A DNA stretch of 64,000 bases from Siderastrea radians (taxonomy: Eukaryota > Cnidaria > Anthozoa > Scleractinia > Rhizangiidae). The notes under the pieces were generated by a model that ran no database searches, was not told where the DNA came from, and worked only from the letters and a program-made list of their open reading frames with translations. Made by a program: the position numbers and the translations under genes. Shown one piece after another: positions 50,301 to 62,800 of the stretch; position 1 is the stretch's first letter, and each line of letters opens with the position of its first letter. The stretch spans positions 28,512,875 through 28,576,874 of the forward strand of contig OZ024895.1 of NCBI GenBank assembly GCA_964017195.1. The letters are read 5' to 3'.

Positions 50301-53300
50301 ACGAGATCGACTGGGAAGGAGTCAAGATTCTTGATAAAGAGTCCGTAGATGTCAAAAGAAAAATCAAGGAGGCCATCCATATCAGACGTCAACGCCCAAC
50401 GCTGAACAGAGACTGGGGCTATGATCTTCCCACCATTTTTGACCACCCGTTGTCACGTGATTAAAAAAAAAATTGCATTCACGTGACAACGTGAGCTCAC
50501 TTTAATCGCTGATGAAGGCTGTGCGATACAGTCGAAAGCTTCGCTTACAAATTTTGCAGACCTTGTGACAAGAATTATTTTTTCGTTTAATAAAGCTTTT
50601 GTTTTCTTTAGGAACTCAAACATTTATTGGACCACAAAATGCTCCTGGCAGACCAGAAAGTAAGGGTTCATTATCCAAAAGAATTTGATCAATGACAGAA
50701 AAATAAATTCATGGGGTTTGTAAATTTACAGTGTTTTAAACTCTGACTTTCAGCAGATGTAATAGACCTTACAAAAGACAAGGACGAAGACTTAGAAAAA
50801 GCTATAGCTCTTAGCTTACAAGAGGCACAGGTACAATCATGTTTACTTTCCTTATCATGTTGTTTATGTTCATTTGTCCATTTGTGTGGTTCCAGAAATG
50901 GATGGTTTTCTTGACCCCCCACCCCCAACCCCACTGGAAATTCTAGGGAGGCATCATATGTTTGTTTAACAGTTTTGGCCTTAGAGAGCCCCCTCCTCCT
51001 TGGAATTTCCCATTACCATCCATGGGGTTGAAATGGATATTTTCTGGAACCACGCTAAGCAAGAACAAACTTATGTGTGTCGTGATTTTTGCAGTCAACG
51101 GTCACCCTTTTACTGGATCAGTAGTTTCAAGCTATAGCTGTAGACCATTTTTGAGTTGTTGTAAGACTCTTTTCTGAAAGGGACACGTGGTGTAGAGCCT
51201 TTCTTGTGAGAATGAGCTTCATTTTAATATCAATGAAAGGAGGCACACCAGGCCTTGCTTTGAAAATACAGGCTAAGGGCAATATTGGAAAAAATGGCCA
51301 GTTGAAGGGCTTGGTACATTAAGGATGTAAGTGACATTTTGGACCAAACTAACGAATAAATATTTTTGATTACAAAAAAAACAATACTCAAACCTTGTCC
51401 GGTTTTTTGCATGCAAACAGTTTGCAAGTTTGGAACATTTTTGGCGAGAATTGTTACTTCACCCTTCTTGTAACTAGCCCTGCATTGACCAGTCTCCTTG
51501 ATGTTAACTTTGTGTTAGAGTGTGTGTGTGGAGGGAGGCACATTTTTGGCTCTGAGTTGCTGGCTGCAGAGGAAATCCCCCGTTTCCTCTTTCTTGCCCA
51601 TAGTATATTGTAGGAGGTTGTATTCTGCCTTTGTGAACAGATGTACTTGTAGTATTCCTTTTACGTAAACCTGTGTAGCTGTATGTAAGCTATGGACTAC
51701 ATGTAGTGCATTGCAGCTGAAGGCATGTCAGTTATCATTAACTTTGCATTATTTTATAGGGAATAACTGTAGAAGAACAAGATATTAGTAGGTAACAGTG
51801 AAATTACATATTAATTTGGATTATAATTGTAATTATCCCATCTGCTCTGAAACACTCTTCAACTTTTGTTGTTAAGGTCACCCTTGGAACCATGATTTAG
51901 TGTCAATATTTCCTGTTTGCTCAGTGACTTCAACTTCTGCCTGTAGTAACAGGATGTCCATAATTATAATGAGGTGACTGTACTGATCCTAGCTGAATGC
52001 AGGACATGCTATATACCGGTATTCGCACGTGTATAGGCCACACTTGTTTTTCCAAATATATCTTTTTGCAAAATGGGGGTGTGGCCATGCATGTTTTATA
52101 GGAAACTGGTAGATAACCTCTTCTAAGTTCCCCTATTGCTTAGTGGTCATGGTTTTTGACTTGGAGAGGTGTTACATCCTAGGCAATTTTTCTTGCAACT
52201 TGTCTTGGAATTATTTTTGTTGCAACACAAGTTGCACAATGCCAGACAAGTTGCTTGACAGGTGATATACTGGGCAACATTTCTGATGACCAACATCTTG
52301 GAGGATTGGCACAATTACTTCATTGGTTGGTGGGGCAAAATTTCATGATTTCAGTTGCAGGGGAAAAAAAACAAAAATTCAGAGAGTATGATACACTCAG
52401 CAGTTTTTAATGCAACTTGAATTGTGTCTCAACAAAATTGCATGGCAAGTTGGAAGAAAAATATTGCCAAGGGTAACAATTTAGGCCTCAGTATTTTTTC
52501 TCTGCAGTCTCATGCTTACAACAAAGTAAATGCAGAACTTTCATTTATTACTGTGTAATACATACCATAGTCTCTATTCCTTTGTCTGAAATTTAAATTC
52601 ACTTTTGTTGGTTAAGTCCCCTTTTTGCAACAAAGTGTAAATATTATAACAGTTTTCTTTTTTATCACCATGCAGAGTACGAACAGTTCTGTGCTTTTGT
52701 TTTTAGAGTTTTAGAAGCAAGTTTAGCAGAGAACATAAAGTCAGGACTAAAGAGAAAGCGGGGGGATCCCTGGGTGCGATTTGTAGATCCTGTGAATCCG
52801 TACGATCGACAAAGGCAAGATGGATGTCCTGTGGGTTTGAAGAATGTTGGGAATACATGTTGGTTCAGTGCTGTTATTCAGGTATTCACTTTCACTTCTG
52901 ATTTGTTCTTTTGTTAAAAGAGCTGCCTTGTGAGCCTGTTTCTAATAATAATTATGGTCTGTTTTTATTTTTATTTTTTTTTGTGTGTGTGTGTGTAAGC
53001 AACTCACCTCAGTCATTCAGTTTTTGCTCAGCCTGCATACAAGAAGCTCCACTGAACGTCTGGTTTTCACCGACACCTGGTTTTTGCTCTTGTCCTAAAC
53101 TGAGACCTGCACAACTGAATTGATGCATATGCTGCACTCACACTGAAACCTCTCTGTAATGACCTTGGATGATGAAGAAATAGAACCTGAGGTTTTCCTT
53201 GTGTACAAAATATCACACAATATTGTGCGTTTCCAGAAAATATGTATAACCCCACCACGGAGGGTCATTAGAAATTCCAAGGGGGAGGGGGGGTCTCAAA

Positions 53301-53805
53301 AACCAACATTTTTGAAGGAAAGTATGAGCCTAAACTGGAATTTCCAGAAGGGTGGGGGTTTAAACCAAAAAAGCCCTCCGTGGGGGGAGTATGGATATTT
53401 TCTGGAACAACACATTAATGTTTTTAAATGACATGCTACTTCTCTTGTGGGATCATGTGCAATGGTCTGGTTGGCTTTTTTTCCCCCATAAAATGCTTAA
53501 TTCCACATGATATCTAAATACTTTAAACCTCCTGGGTAGTAGTCACTCAGAGATAAGTTTCCTTGACTGTGTAAAAGTCGTTAGTTCTTTTACAACAAAA
53601 CATTACACAGAGCCTGATTGAGTTGTGTTTTTTCTCAACAGTCACTGTTCCATCTTCCTGTTTTTCGTCGACTGGTTCTCAACTATATTCCACCAAATGA
53701 TCCTCCAGAAAAACAGAAGGTAAATTCGTTATTTATTGTTATTTTGTTGCTGTTGTCTTCCTTGGTTTGCTTTCAATTGTTGTGTATGTGTGCATTTTTC
53801 TTTAG

Positions 53806-53853
<48 letters not shown>

Positions 53854-56800
53854 TTTGAGCTTCTTAAATAGGGAAACAGCTTATCTGTCACTGGGCTTTC
53901 AATGGTGCTAAGGTTTCATTTGAATAGTTGCACTTAAGGATTTCGTCCACTGACTCAGAAGTAAGAACCATCTTGCACAGCATAATAAACAGTACCACAG
54001 GAAAGAACTACTCAACAGCTGTTATTTGAGTGGTCACACTTAAGGATTTCTTCCACTGTTTCAGAAATAAGAACCTCCTTATACAAATTATGCAATAAAA
54101 AGTACTACCACTAGAAGGTACTGCTCACCAGCTTTTATTTGATTGGTCGAACTGTTCAGTGTATTTTATTTGAAAAACACCACAGGAAAGTACTGCTTTA
54201 ATTAGCTTTCACTTAAAGTAAATGGTCACACTTAAAGATAGTCATCTGCAGACTTGAACCACCTTGTACAACATAATGAACAGCACCAACAGGAAAGAAG
54301 TGCTCAGTAGCTTTGTGGTCACACTTTGGAATTAAATCTACCAACTCAAAAGTTAAAACCACAATTTCACCCACATGCCTCAAGGAGGGATAATGGTCAG
54401 TGCTTGTTATGTTTTAACGTGTCATTGCTTCCACTTTACAGGATAGTTATTGTGTTGCCTTCATGACTGAGCTTCGAATCTTATTTGCATTAATGCTTGG
54501 TAGTAAACGGAAATATGTGGATCCCACCAAGGCTGTGCAGGTTTGTTTTGCTGCAAAATGTTTGATACCTAGGATGGAGGAAGGATAAATTAAATGCTGG
54601 ATGACCTGTGGAATAATACACAGAGTATAATGCAATGAACCCTCTAGCATTTTCACCAGGCGGTGGGAGGGAGGGGGGATAGCAATACTCCAAGATGGTT
54701 TTTGCTGTTGAGCACTTGAACTTCCACTTGTTTACTTTCTGAGACTTAAATAAAGTCAATCAATAAATTGATTGATCAATCAATCAATAAAGCAATCAAC
54801 AAAATTTTTTCAACCACTAAATGGGTAAAAAAAATAACACTAGAGTGCTCTTGGGCTGAGCTGCAAATCCCGAGCAATGCTACATGATCTAACGTGGTAG
54901 GTAAACAAAAATATCAGTAATTTTCTACCTCAAATCAAATTGTGGGGTTAGTTATTTTAGTTCATGGATGGATTGATGGATGGATGGTTGGATGGAGGGA
55001 GGGAGGGAGGGAAGGAGGGACGGACGGAAGGATTATTGTTGTTGTGGAAACTGAATCTTAACTCTGGTAGCGAGAGCAGTTAAGAAGCATCATTCAATTT
55101 CTTCCTGCTATTTACATGTATGAAATTTATTATATTTTATTACATTTTGGCAATTAACAAACACAACATTATCGTATTAAAAGAATGGAAGTGCTTTTTC
55201 TTAAATTTGAAGGTTAAAGGTATGAATTTACTGCAATTTTTCAGATTTTAAAGGAAGCTCTCAAATATAATGGCAGTGAAAGTAACCCTGGAAATCAGCA
55301 GGTATGACTAGAGATTTACTGGTCTATGTTTAAAGAAACTTAAAAAATGTAATTCATTGAGAAACTGAAAGAACAGGACGATGCTTAAAGACACAGGTTT
55401 TTTACAATATAATGTGTTATTATGCTGCAGGCCATCTGGTCTGGTGGGTAGCATGTGTCTGTCTTCATTGTGTTTCTTAGAATGAGCCACTTGAAGTGTA
55501 TTCTTTTGTAACTATTCTGGTTATTTTAAGCTGGGTTACTAGGAATAACAATCCAAGGTAACCAAAAGCTTTTCCTAAAGAACACAGCCAGGGGTTTCAA
55601 TAAAATTTGCAGTAGGCAGCTGCTTTGAGTACAGTAGCCGACTGTATCAACAAGGTTTGAAAGAAATCTTTCTTTACTTCAATTTAGGGAAAATAGTAGC
55701 CGACTTCTTTGAGCGAATTTGCAGACGCTTTTTGTCGGTCACGGGTGCTTAATTGTTGAAAGCACTGCAAAGCTATGCCTATTCCAAATAAACGTTTATT
55801 CTGCTCATTCCAAAACTGGATTAGATCTTGAAAGAACACTAACCATGAAAGAGAATGTTCATTTTATTTTACATACTGATATTTCTTCAATGTCCAGTTG
55901 TATAAGTGTTGTAAGGTGGACCTGTTAACAGTGTCCTTGGATGGGGTAGGTGGGTTTCTGTATCTGTACCTTAAAGTAGACTAGCAGAGCAGCTGTAACA
56001 ATACATGTATGTGTAGTCACTGAAGACTTAACTTCATTGTTATCTATTACAATGATGCTTTTTGCAAATTTGTACTTCAGGATGTTAGTGAGTTTACCCA
56101 TAAGTTGCTTGAATGGCTTGAAGACTCCTTCAAAGTAAACCACAGCAGTAATACTCCAGGGAAAAGGTCAGTTGTTAGTTTAAAATCTTTTTTGAGTTTA
56201 ATTTACACAATGCCAAATCTTGAAATTAAACCAGCCTGCTTTCTTTTTTTTAGTGGTAACAATCTTAATCCAGTTGTGGAGCTATTTTTTGGGCAGTCTA
56301 ATGTGGAAGGTATTTATGAAGGTTAGTTTGACATTATTTACAATAATCTAGAATTCCAGGATCTATACCTGGACAATGTTATCAGGCCTTTGTTTAGACA
56401 TTTTCAATACAATTTGAGTGAACCTTCCACTCCCCAAACTACCCCCTAATTTTTGATTGACTCAAGAAAATTACATCTTTTCATTTTGCCAAAATAATTA
56501 ATATCAAGAAACGAAGAGCACCGCAGGAAAAGTACTGCTCAGCAGCTTTCATTTGAATAATCATGCTTAAGGATGTTATCCACAGACTCAGAAGTTAGAA
56601 TCACCTTGTACAGGATAATAAATAGTGTCACAGGAAAGAACTGCTCAATACATTTCATTTGAATGATCACACCTAAGGATTTCATCCACAGACTCAAACG
56701 TAGAACCACCTTTTTCAGCATAATAAACAGCACCACTGCTCAATACATCTCATTTGAATGGTCACACTCAAGAATTTCATCCACAGACTCAAAACTTAGA

Positions 56801-59800
56801 ACCACCTTGTACAGCCACAGCATAATAAACATCACCACAGTCCTGAAAGTACTACTCAATATGAAACTTTTATTTGAATGGTCACACTTGAGGATTTCAT
56901 CCAGGACTCAAAAGTTAGAACCAGCTTGTACAGCACCAACTTTCAGGGCTTGAAATTTATGGTCACAAATGTGCAATTTGCAACTGGTTTGAGGACATTT
57001 GCTCCTTAAAAAAAAAAACTTAGGAGCAAATTTACTCCTTCAACTTATGGCCCATTTTCATAATAAATTCGTTTTTTAACCGGTGACGTCACTCAGTTTA
57101 TGTAGGAGGCTAAATTTCAATGAGTGAGCGAACGATGTTTGTCTCCGTCAGTGAGGCATGGGGTGTGCCCCATGGGTTTTGGGGTAGGGGTGTGCCAAAC
57201 AGAAAAGTACAATAGTGTATAACTTGGAGTACCTCGCCCGGCCTGTGAAGTGTCTGGATTCGATCTCAATCAACTAGGACCTACTTTATTTTGCATCAAA
57301 TAACCCGTTGAATGTGCTGTTTTTGTGGACTGAGGTTTGGCAGGTGTTTTGCTAGTGTACTTGCCCAAGGGATACAAATTTCCGAAAAAAATGCAGGCAA
57401 GACAATGAACTCGACTTGGTTCGCGAATTCCCATGCATATGTCGTTTATATTTGCACTCGTTTCCCTTCTAATCTCCAAGCCAAATTATTCGTTTTTTGA
57501 AGGAGCCCATTTTGATTTCCAAGCAAAATCGATTCGAATGCGAGAAAACTGTCTACTGAGATTGGGAAGCAAGCAGCTTTTGAAAGTACGAGCTGAATTT
57601 TAACACTTTGTACTGTTCCAAGGCAAAGCAAACGAAATGTATTCGGCTAAAAAGAGGAGATGTTAATAAAACAAGTTTGCACGTGGGAAATTTAGAAATG
57701 TAAACAATTATTATGCAAATAAACAAGCTTTGCTTCGAGATTTGCGAAGCAAAAAGATGAAAATTATCATAGCCGACTTGACTTGCAACAAGAAAGCATA
57801 CCCCTTAAATTGTCAGCGTGAGTTAAAGCCAAACTCCAGCCTATAGGCAGATAAATTAAAATACCATAATAAAGTAGAAGGAATAACTGCTTGCACTTGC
57901 AAATGATTTTCCTGCATGTTTGGGCAGAATCTCGGGGGCACGTGCAGCTACACACGCAATGCGTTGTCCATGTGACTGGGAACTAACGGCGCTAATGAAG
58001 TCACTTGTTCCCCAGAAAGTCAGAAAATCCGAGATCTGAGCACTCGGAAGGCAGAGTTGTGGTGTATTGTCGGCCAAGTTTCTGCTCACTTGCATACAAA
58101 CGTAACTAGTTGTGCACGTTTGTGACAAGGTAAAAAAAGAAATGTCACCGGTTCTGCATGCACTGCATGCCTATGTTTTCTCTCCTTGTTAATTATCCAA
58201 ATTTACTCCTAAGATTTTGGACCTAGGAGCAATTCTTCTCCTGGGAAAAAAATTTAATTTTGATGCCTGCCAACTTTTAAGCAGCACCACAGTAAATAAG
58301 CTTAATACTTAGTAGCATTCATTTTAATGGCTACACTTTAAGAGAATTTGTTCCTCAGACCCAAAAGTAGCACCACCTTGAACAACATAACAAACAGGAA
58401 CCACAGGGAAGTATTGATTTTAAATTAGTAGTTTTCTTTTGATTGGATACACTTAAGGATTTCATCCACAGACTCGAACCTTAGAACCATAAAAACATGA
58501 TCAGCAGTTTCACTCTGGGAATAAAAGGTTTATCTCTGATTGCTTGAGAAAACTGCATGTTTTTCAAACCAATCACAAAGGAAACTAAGACATTTAAAGC
58601 AAAGCACAGTTGACTCCCGTTAACTCGAACCTTCAAGGGAAATAAAAAAGGTTGGTGTTGTCATTGGTAACATTATAAAGAGAATGACCTGAACTGAAAA
58701 AAAAGCATTCACTTCAAGTTAGCAGAAGGTTCAAGTTATTGAGGGTTTGAGTTACTAGGAGTCAACTGTAATAATTCAATTTCCTAGATTTACACTCAAT
58801 TCAAAAACTGCTCCAAAGATTGTTTTTTCGTTTGTAATGGATATCACTGAAATGTTGTTGAACAAACCTTTAAAGTACCAATTTGTGTCTTTTCAGGGAA
58901 AACATTTAGCAAAAAAGAGATGTTTGGAGCATTTCCGCTTCAAGTTCAAGGTTATGGTGACCTGCATGACAGTTTGGAAGGAGCGATGGCTCAAGTTGAG
59001 ATTGAACCTGTCGGTCCTGAGGGGGCACACAAATCTGGACAAGAGGTATGATACAGAGTCAGTAATGAAGAGACTATTCTGAGCTATGTGTAAAAGGTTG
59101 CAGAATAGTCAGTACTCATGTTTGGAGCGGAATATTAACAAAACAGCACATAAAAAAATTATGATCCATTGAGTGGTCTTATCAGAGCACAATATCTGTC
59201 TATATAACAAAAAAAGCTTTTATTGATGCTAGGTAAACTATAGACACAAATTTGTTCCTCACCTGATAGCTAATGATCAGAATCAAAACTTACGGTTGCC
59301 AGCAAGACACATGTTCCAGAGTTTAAAGCACATGTTGGTCTCAGTTCCATATTCCCCTGGGCAATGAAATTGTTTCACTGTATTAAAGTGGTCCATATTA
59401 TTTGTTGTTTTGTTAGCACTGGTTCACCAGCCTTCCAGTTGTACTCAAGTTCATGCTATCAAGGTTCCTGTTCAACCAGTCAACTGGCAGAGCAGAGAAA
59501 ATTCATGAGAGGTTCTTGTTTGATCGCGTAATCTTCATGGACCGGTATGAATGAATTCTTGCTCTTTTTAATTAAGGGCACTGTGCTTATTACAGCGTTA
59601 AAAAGCTGGGACCAGAACTGCATGTGGCCTATAATTTATTTAGGAAACATAACCACCACATATTGTTTTCCTGGTCGGGCTGTTGTTTTGGTGAAAATTC
59701 CTTGTACATTCATAAGGGCACGTGTGCTGCTCGATCTACTCTTTTTTGGTGAAAATTCCTTGTACATTCATAAGGGCACGTGTGCTGCTCGATCTACTCT

Positions 59801-62800
59801 TCTTCGTTCTTGTTCACTACGCTTACAGCCTGTTGTTTGGTCTCCCAAACTCATATCTTATGAAGCTTCAGTGCATCCAAAGTGCTGCTGCTCGTGTGAC
59901 ACGGTTAATGTACAACCTCCATTGGCAACCTATTTGTGGTGCATTAAGTTTTAATCCTTCTGTTGACTTTCCAATGTTTACCTGGCTTAGCCCCTAGTTA
60001 TTTAATTGATCTTATTTCAGTTAAGAAGCAATCTAGGTATTCTCTTAGATCCGAAAAGTCCACCTTGTTAGTAACGTCCAATGCAAAGACCCGTCTGAGG
60101 CTTGGCAATCGTGCATTCCAGTCAGTGGCACCAAGTCTCTGGAATGTTCTTCCGCACCCATTTCCACGTGGTTCGATGCTTTTAAAGTTGCTCTTAAAAC
60201 TTACTCTTAATGGTTGTTTTTAGATTATTATTTGGATTTAGATGATTTTAATAATTAAAATAAAATAATTATTTAATAGGTATATGTAATGTGCAGGTGA
60301 ATATATACTCACAATATAAATACTAGATAAATTGATTGATGGATGGACGGACGGACGGACAGATGTGATTCTTAATGTTTTAATTTAACAAAGGATTTAC
60401 AGGAACATGAGATTTCCCTTGAAAACCAGTGGCCAAACTTGAAACTGTTCCAGTGCTAGGCCATTGCAAAAAAATAGGTTGTTTTGAACAAAAACAACCT
60501 AAAATTTCACATCAATCTTTGTGTAAGTGTATGATGATGTTCTTTGAAGTCCTAACCTACATTAATTTATCGAAAATTAAATTTAGTTTAGCAAACGTAT
60601 AGATAAGATAAATTGATAGCAACCCTTAGCAGAATTTAATTCAGTGAGATATTTTCTTTTGAAAAACATCAGATTTGCAGAATGATGTTTGTGTGGCTGT
60701 GTGGCAATAGTCAACCACCCTATCCATACAAATGTCTGTAAATGCTGCAAATTTTCATTGAATCATTTGAAGAAAGTTTTGATTTTGGCAATTTTTTCTT
60801 TTCAAATGCAGCACAATAATAGAATTCCATTTGCTTTTTAAATGATATGTTATTCTTTATTTTACGAATTTCTGCACGCAAAATGTAATTAAATTTATTA
60901 ATGATATGAGGAAAGATTGCCCTATATCTCCAGGGTTCACATAAAGTCTGAAAGAATGATTTCTGGTCACTATCATCTTGGAGATGATTTTTGTTGAGTA
61001 AATAATGCGAACTGTCATCATCTGTAACAGAGTAGCTGGAAAGGATGGCTATAAAGGGGGAGGGGGGGGGGTTGAAATTTTAACTTTTATCACAGAAGAG
61101 TCAGGAAGTCTTGAAAAAAGTTCTCCATGGCAATCATGATGTGATCTGTGGGCCGTGAAAGATTTTAAAAGAATGAAAGAAATTCTAGTACCTGTCATTG
61201 TAGTGATTGTAACAACTTCAGCAGCTGCAAGGAAAACTTAAAGATGAATTTTTTCAATGGTAGGTACATGGAGGCAAACAAAGAAGTAACAAGAAAATAC
61301 AGAGAGGAAGTCAAGAAACTTAAAGAAAGAAGATCCATGCTTAAAAGCAGTCTTGAAAAGTGAGCGGATTTTGTTCAAGTATCAGCCAATAACATTAAAT
61401 TTTTGTAACAAATTGAGATGTAAACAGTGTTGAAAATTCCTTGTAGACCCCATAGAGAGTAGCCACTCTTCAACAGTTACTGTTACTTTACAACATGCTT
61501 GAAATTGTGTCATTACTACTGTAAACACCACCGCCATTCAAAGGTGGTAATTTTTTCAGTGATGTCAAGTGACAGGGCTATCATTAAGCTTTGAAGAAGC
61601 TTTCTCTTCAAGGAAAGGAGGCGTTCTCAAAACAGAATTCTTTTCCTTCTCCAGACTGCTATCTTTTGATTTCCATCTCCATCTACATCTATGTTGCTAT
61701 TTTGTAAAGGTTGACCAACTTGCCAAGAGTACTTGTGCTGGTGAAGAATTTGAGTAGAATTAAGGGCGCGTCCTTTTGGGACTATCCCGGAATAGGAATA
61801 CTCGGAATAGATGGTATTTGTGTTCTTTTGGGGGTGATTCCGTTTTCGGAATGAACGGAGTATCATCCCATTCATTCTGCTCCCAATAGCAGAATGAACA
61901 GAATGAAAGGAATACGGTAACCTCGTTCTCAAGGCCTTCGGAGAAAGCCCTGGGAACGAGGTTGAGGAATACGGTTTACTCGGAATAGCCAGAGTACGCG
62001 TTCTTTTGGGAAATTTTTGGTGGGAAATCCTATGCGGCGGCCCGCGCGTGTGCAGACAGTAGTTCTCAGGTCACCTCCGCCATGGGTATTCCGTTTTCAG
62101 AAGGAGCGTTCTTTTGGAAATTGAAATTCCGTGTATTCCGTTATTCCTAAACCAGAATAAGAAATTCACCAGAATAGTCCCAAAAGAATGCACCCTAAGT
62201 CTCAACTTTTTTCAGACTCTACGTTCACTGAGACAATCCAAAGTTTCCAATGGGATACAGTATCAACTCTCTTTGTAATCCTCTCTTAAATTGCTTCTTT
62301 TTCTTATAGGTACCTGAAGTATGGACAAGGCTCCAAGCGCTCTCCCATTCAGGACATTCTAGAAAGCACACTGACATTTGTACATAGCACCCCTCCTTCC
62401 AGTGATGAACTCAACTCTGATGTAGATATGAAAACCCCAATATCTGGCTCACCTACCCCTTTGAACACTACTAACCCCATTCCTTCACCCTGCCCATTGT
62501 CTGATGTCCGGTGGAACCCCGCCCCACGACATGTGACAGAGACTGAAGTAGCAGTGTTAGAGGAGTGTTTACGGAGGTGGAGACATGAGATGGAGCAAGA
62601 TGTTAAAGGTACAGTGCAGTGTATATTTAACCCTTTAAACCCAAATAGTGACAAGCACCTAATTTCCCCTTACAGTATCACTACTTGATTAAACATACAG
62701 GTCATGAGAATAAAAGAAATGATCATCAAAGATAAGGTGTCTTGATTTTCACGCAAATCCTCCTTACTAGTTCCATAAAACAGCATGTAGAACATGGATG

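Larger units (their letters stand above)
49501..50560 (+). mobile_element. Penelope-like element fragment with inverted terminal repeats
   Basis: Repeats of about 95 bp in inverted orientation lie at 49501-49594 and 50463-50560 (shared TCGACTGTAT, TTCATCAGCGATTAAAGTGA). They bracket a C-terminal Penelope reading frame. Both repeats carry a hammerhead-like core. It is inserted in USP25/28 intron 4. Confidence 0.82.
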
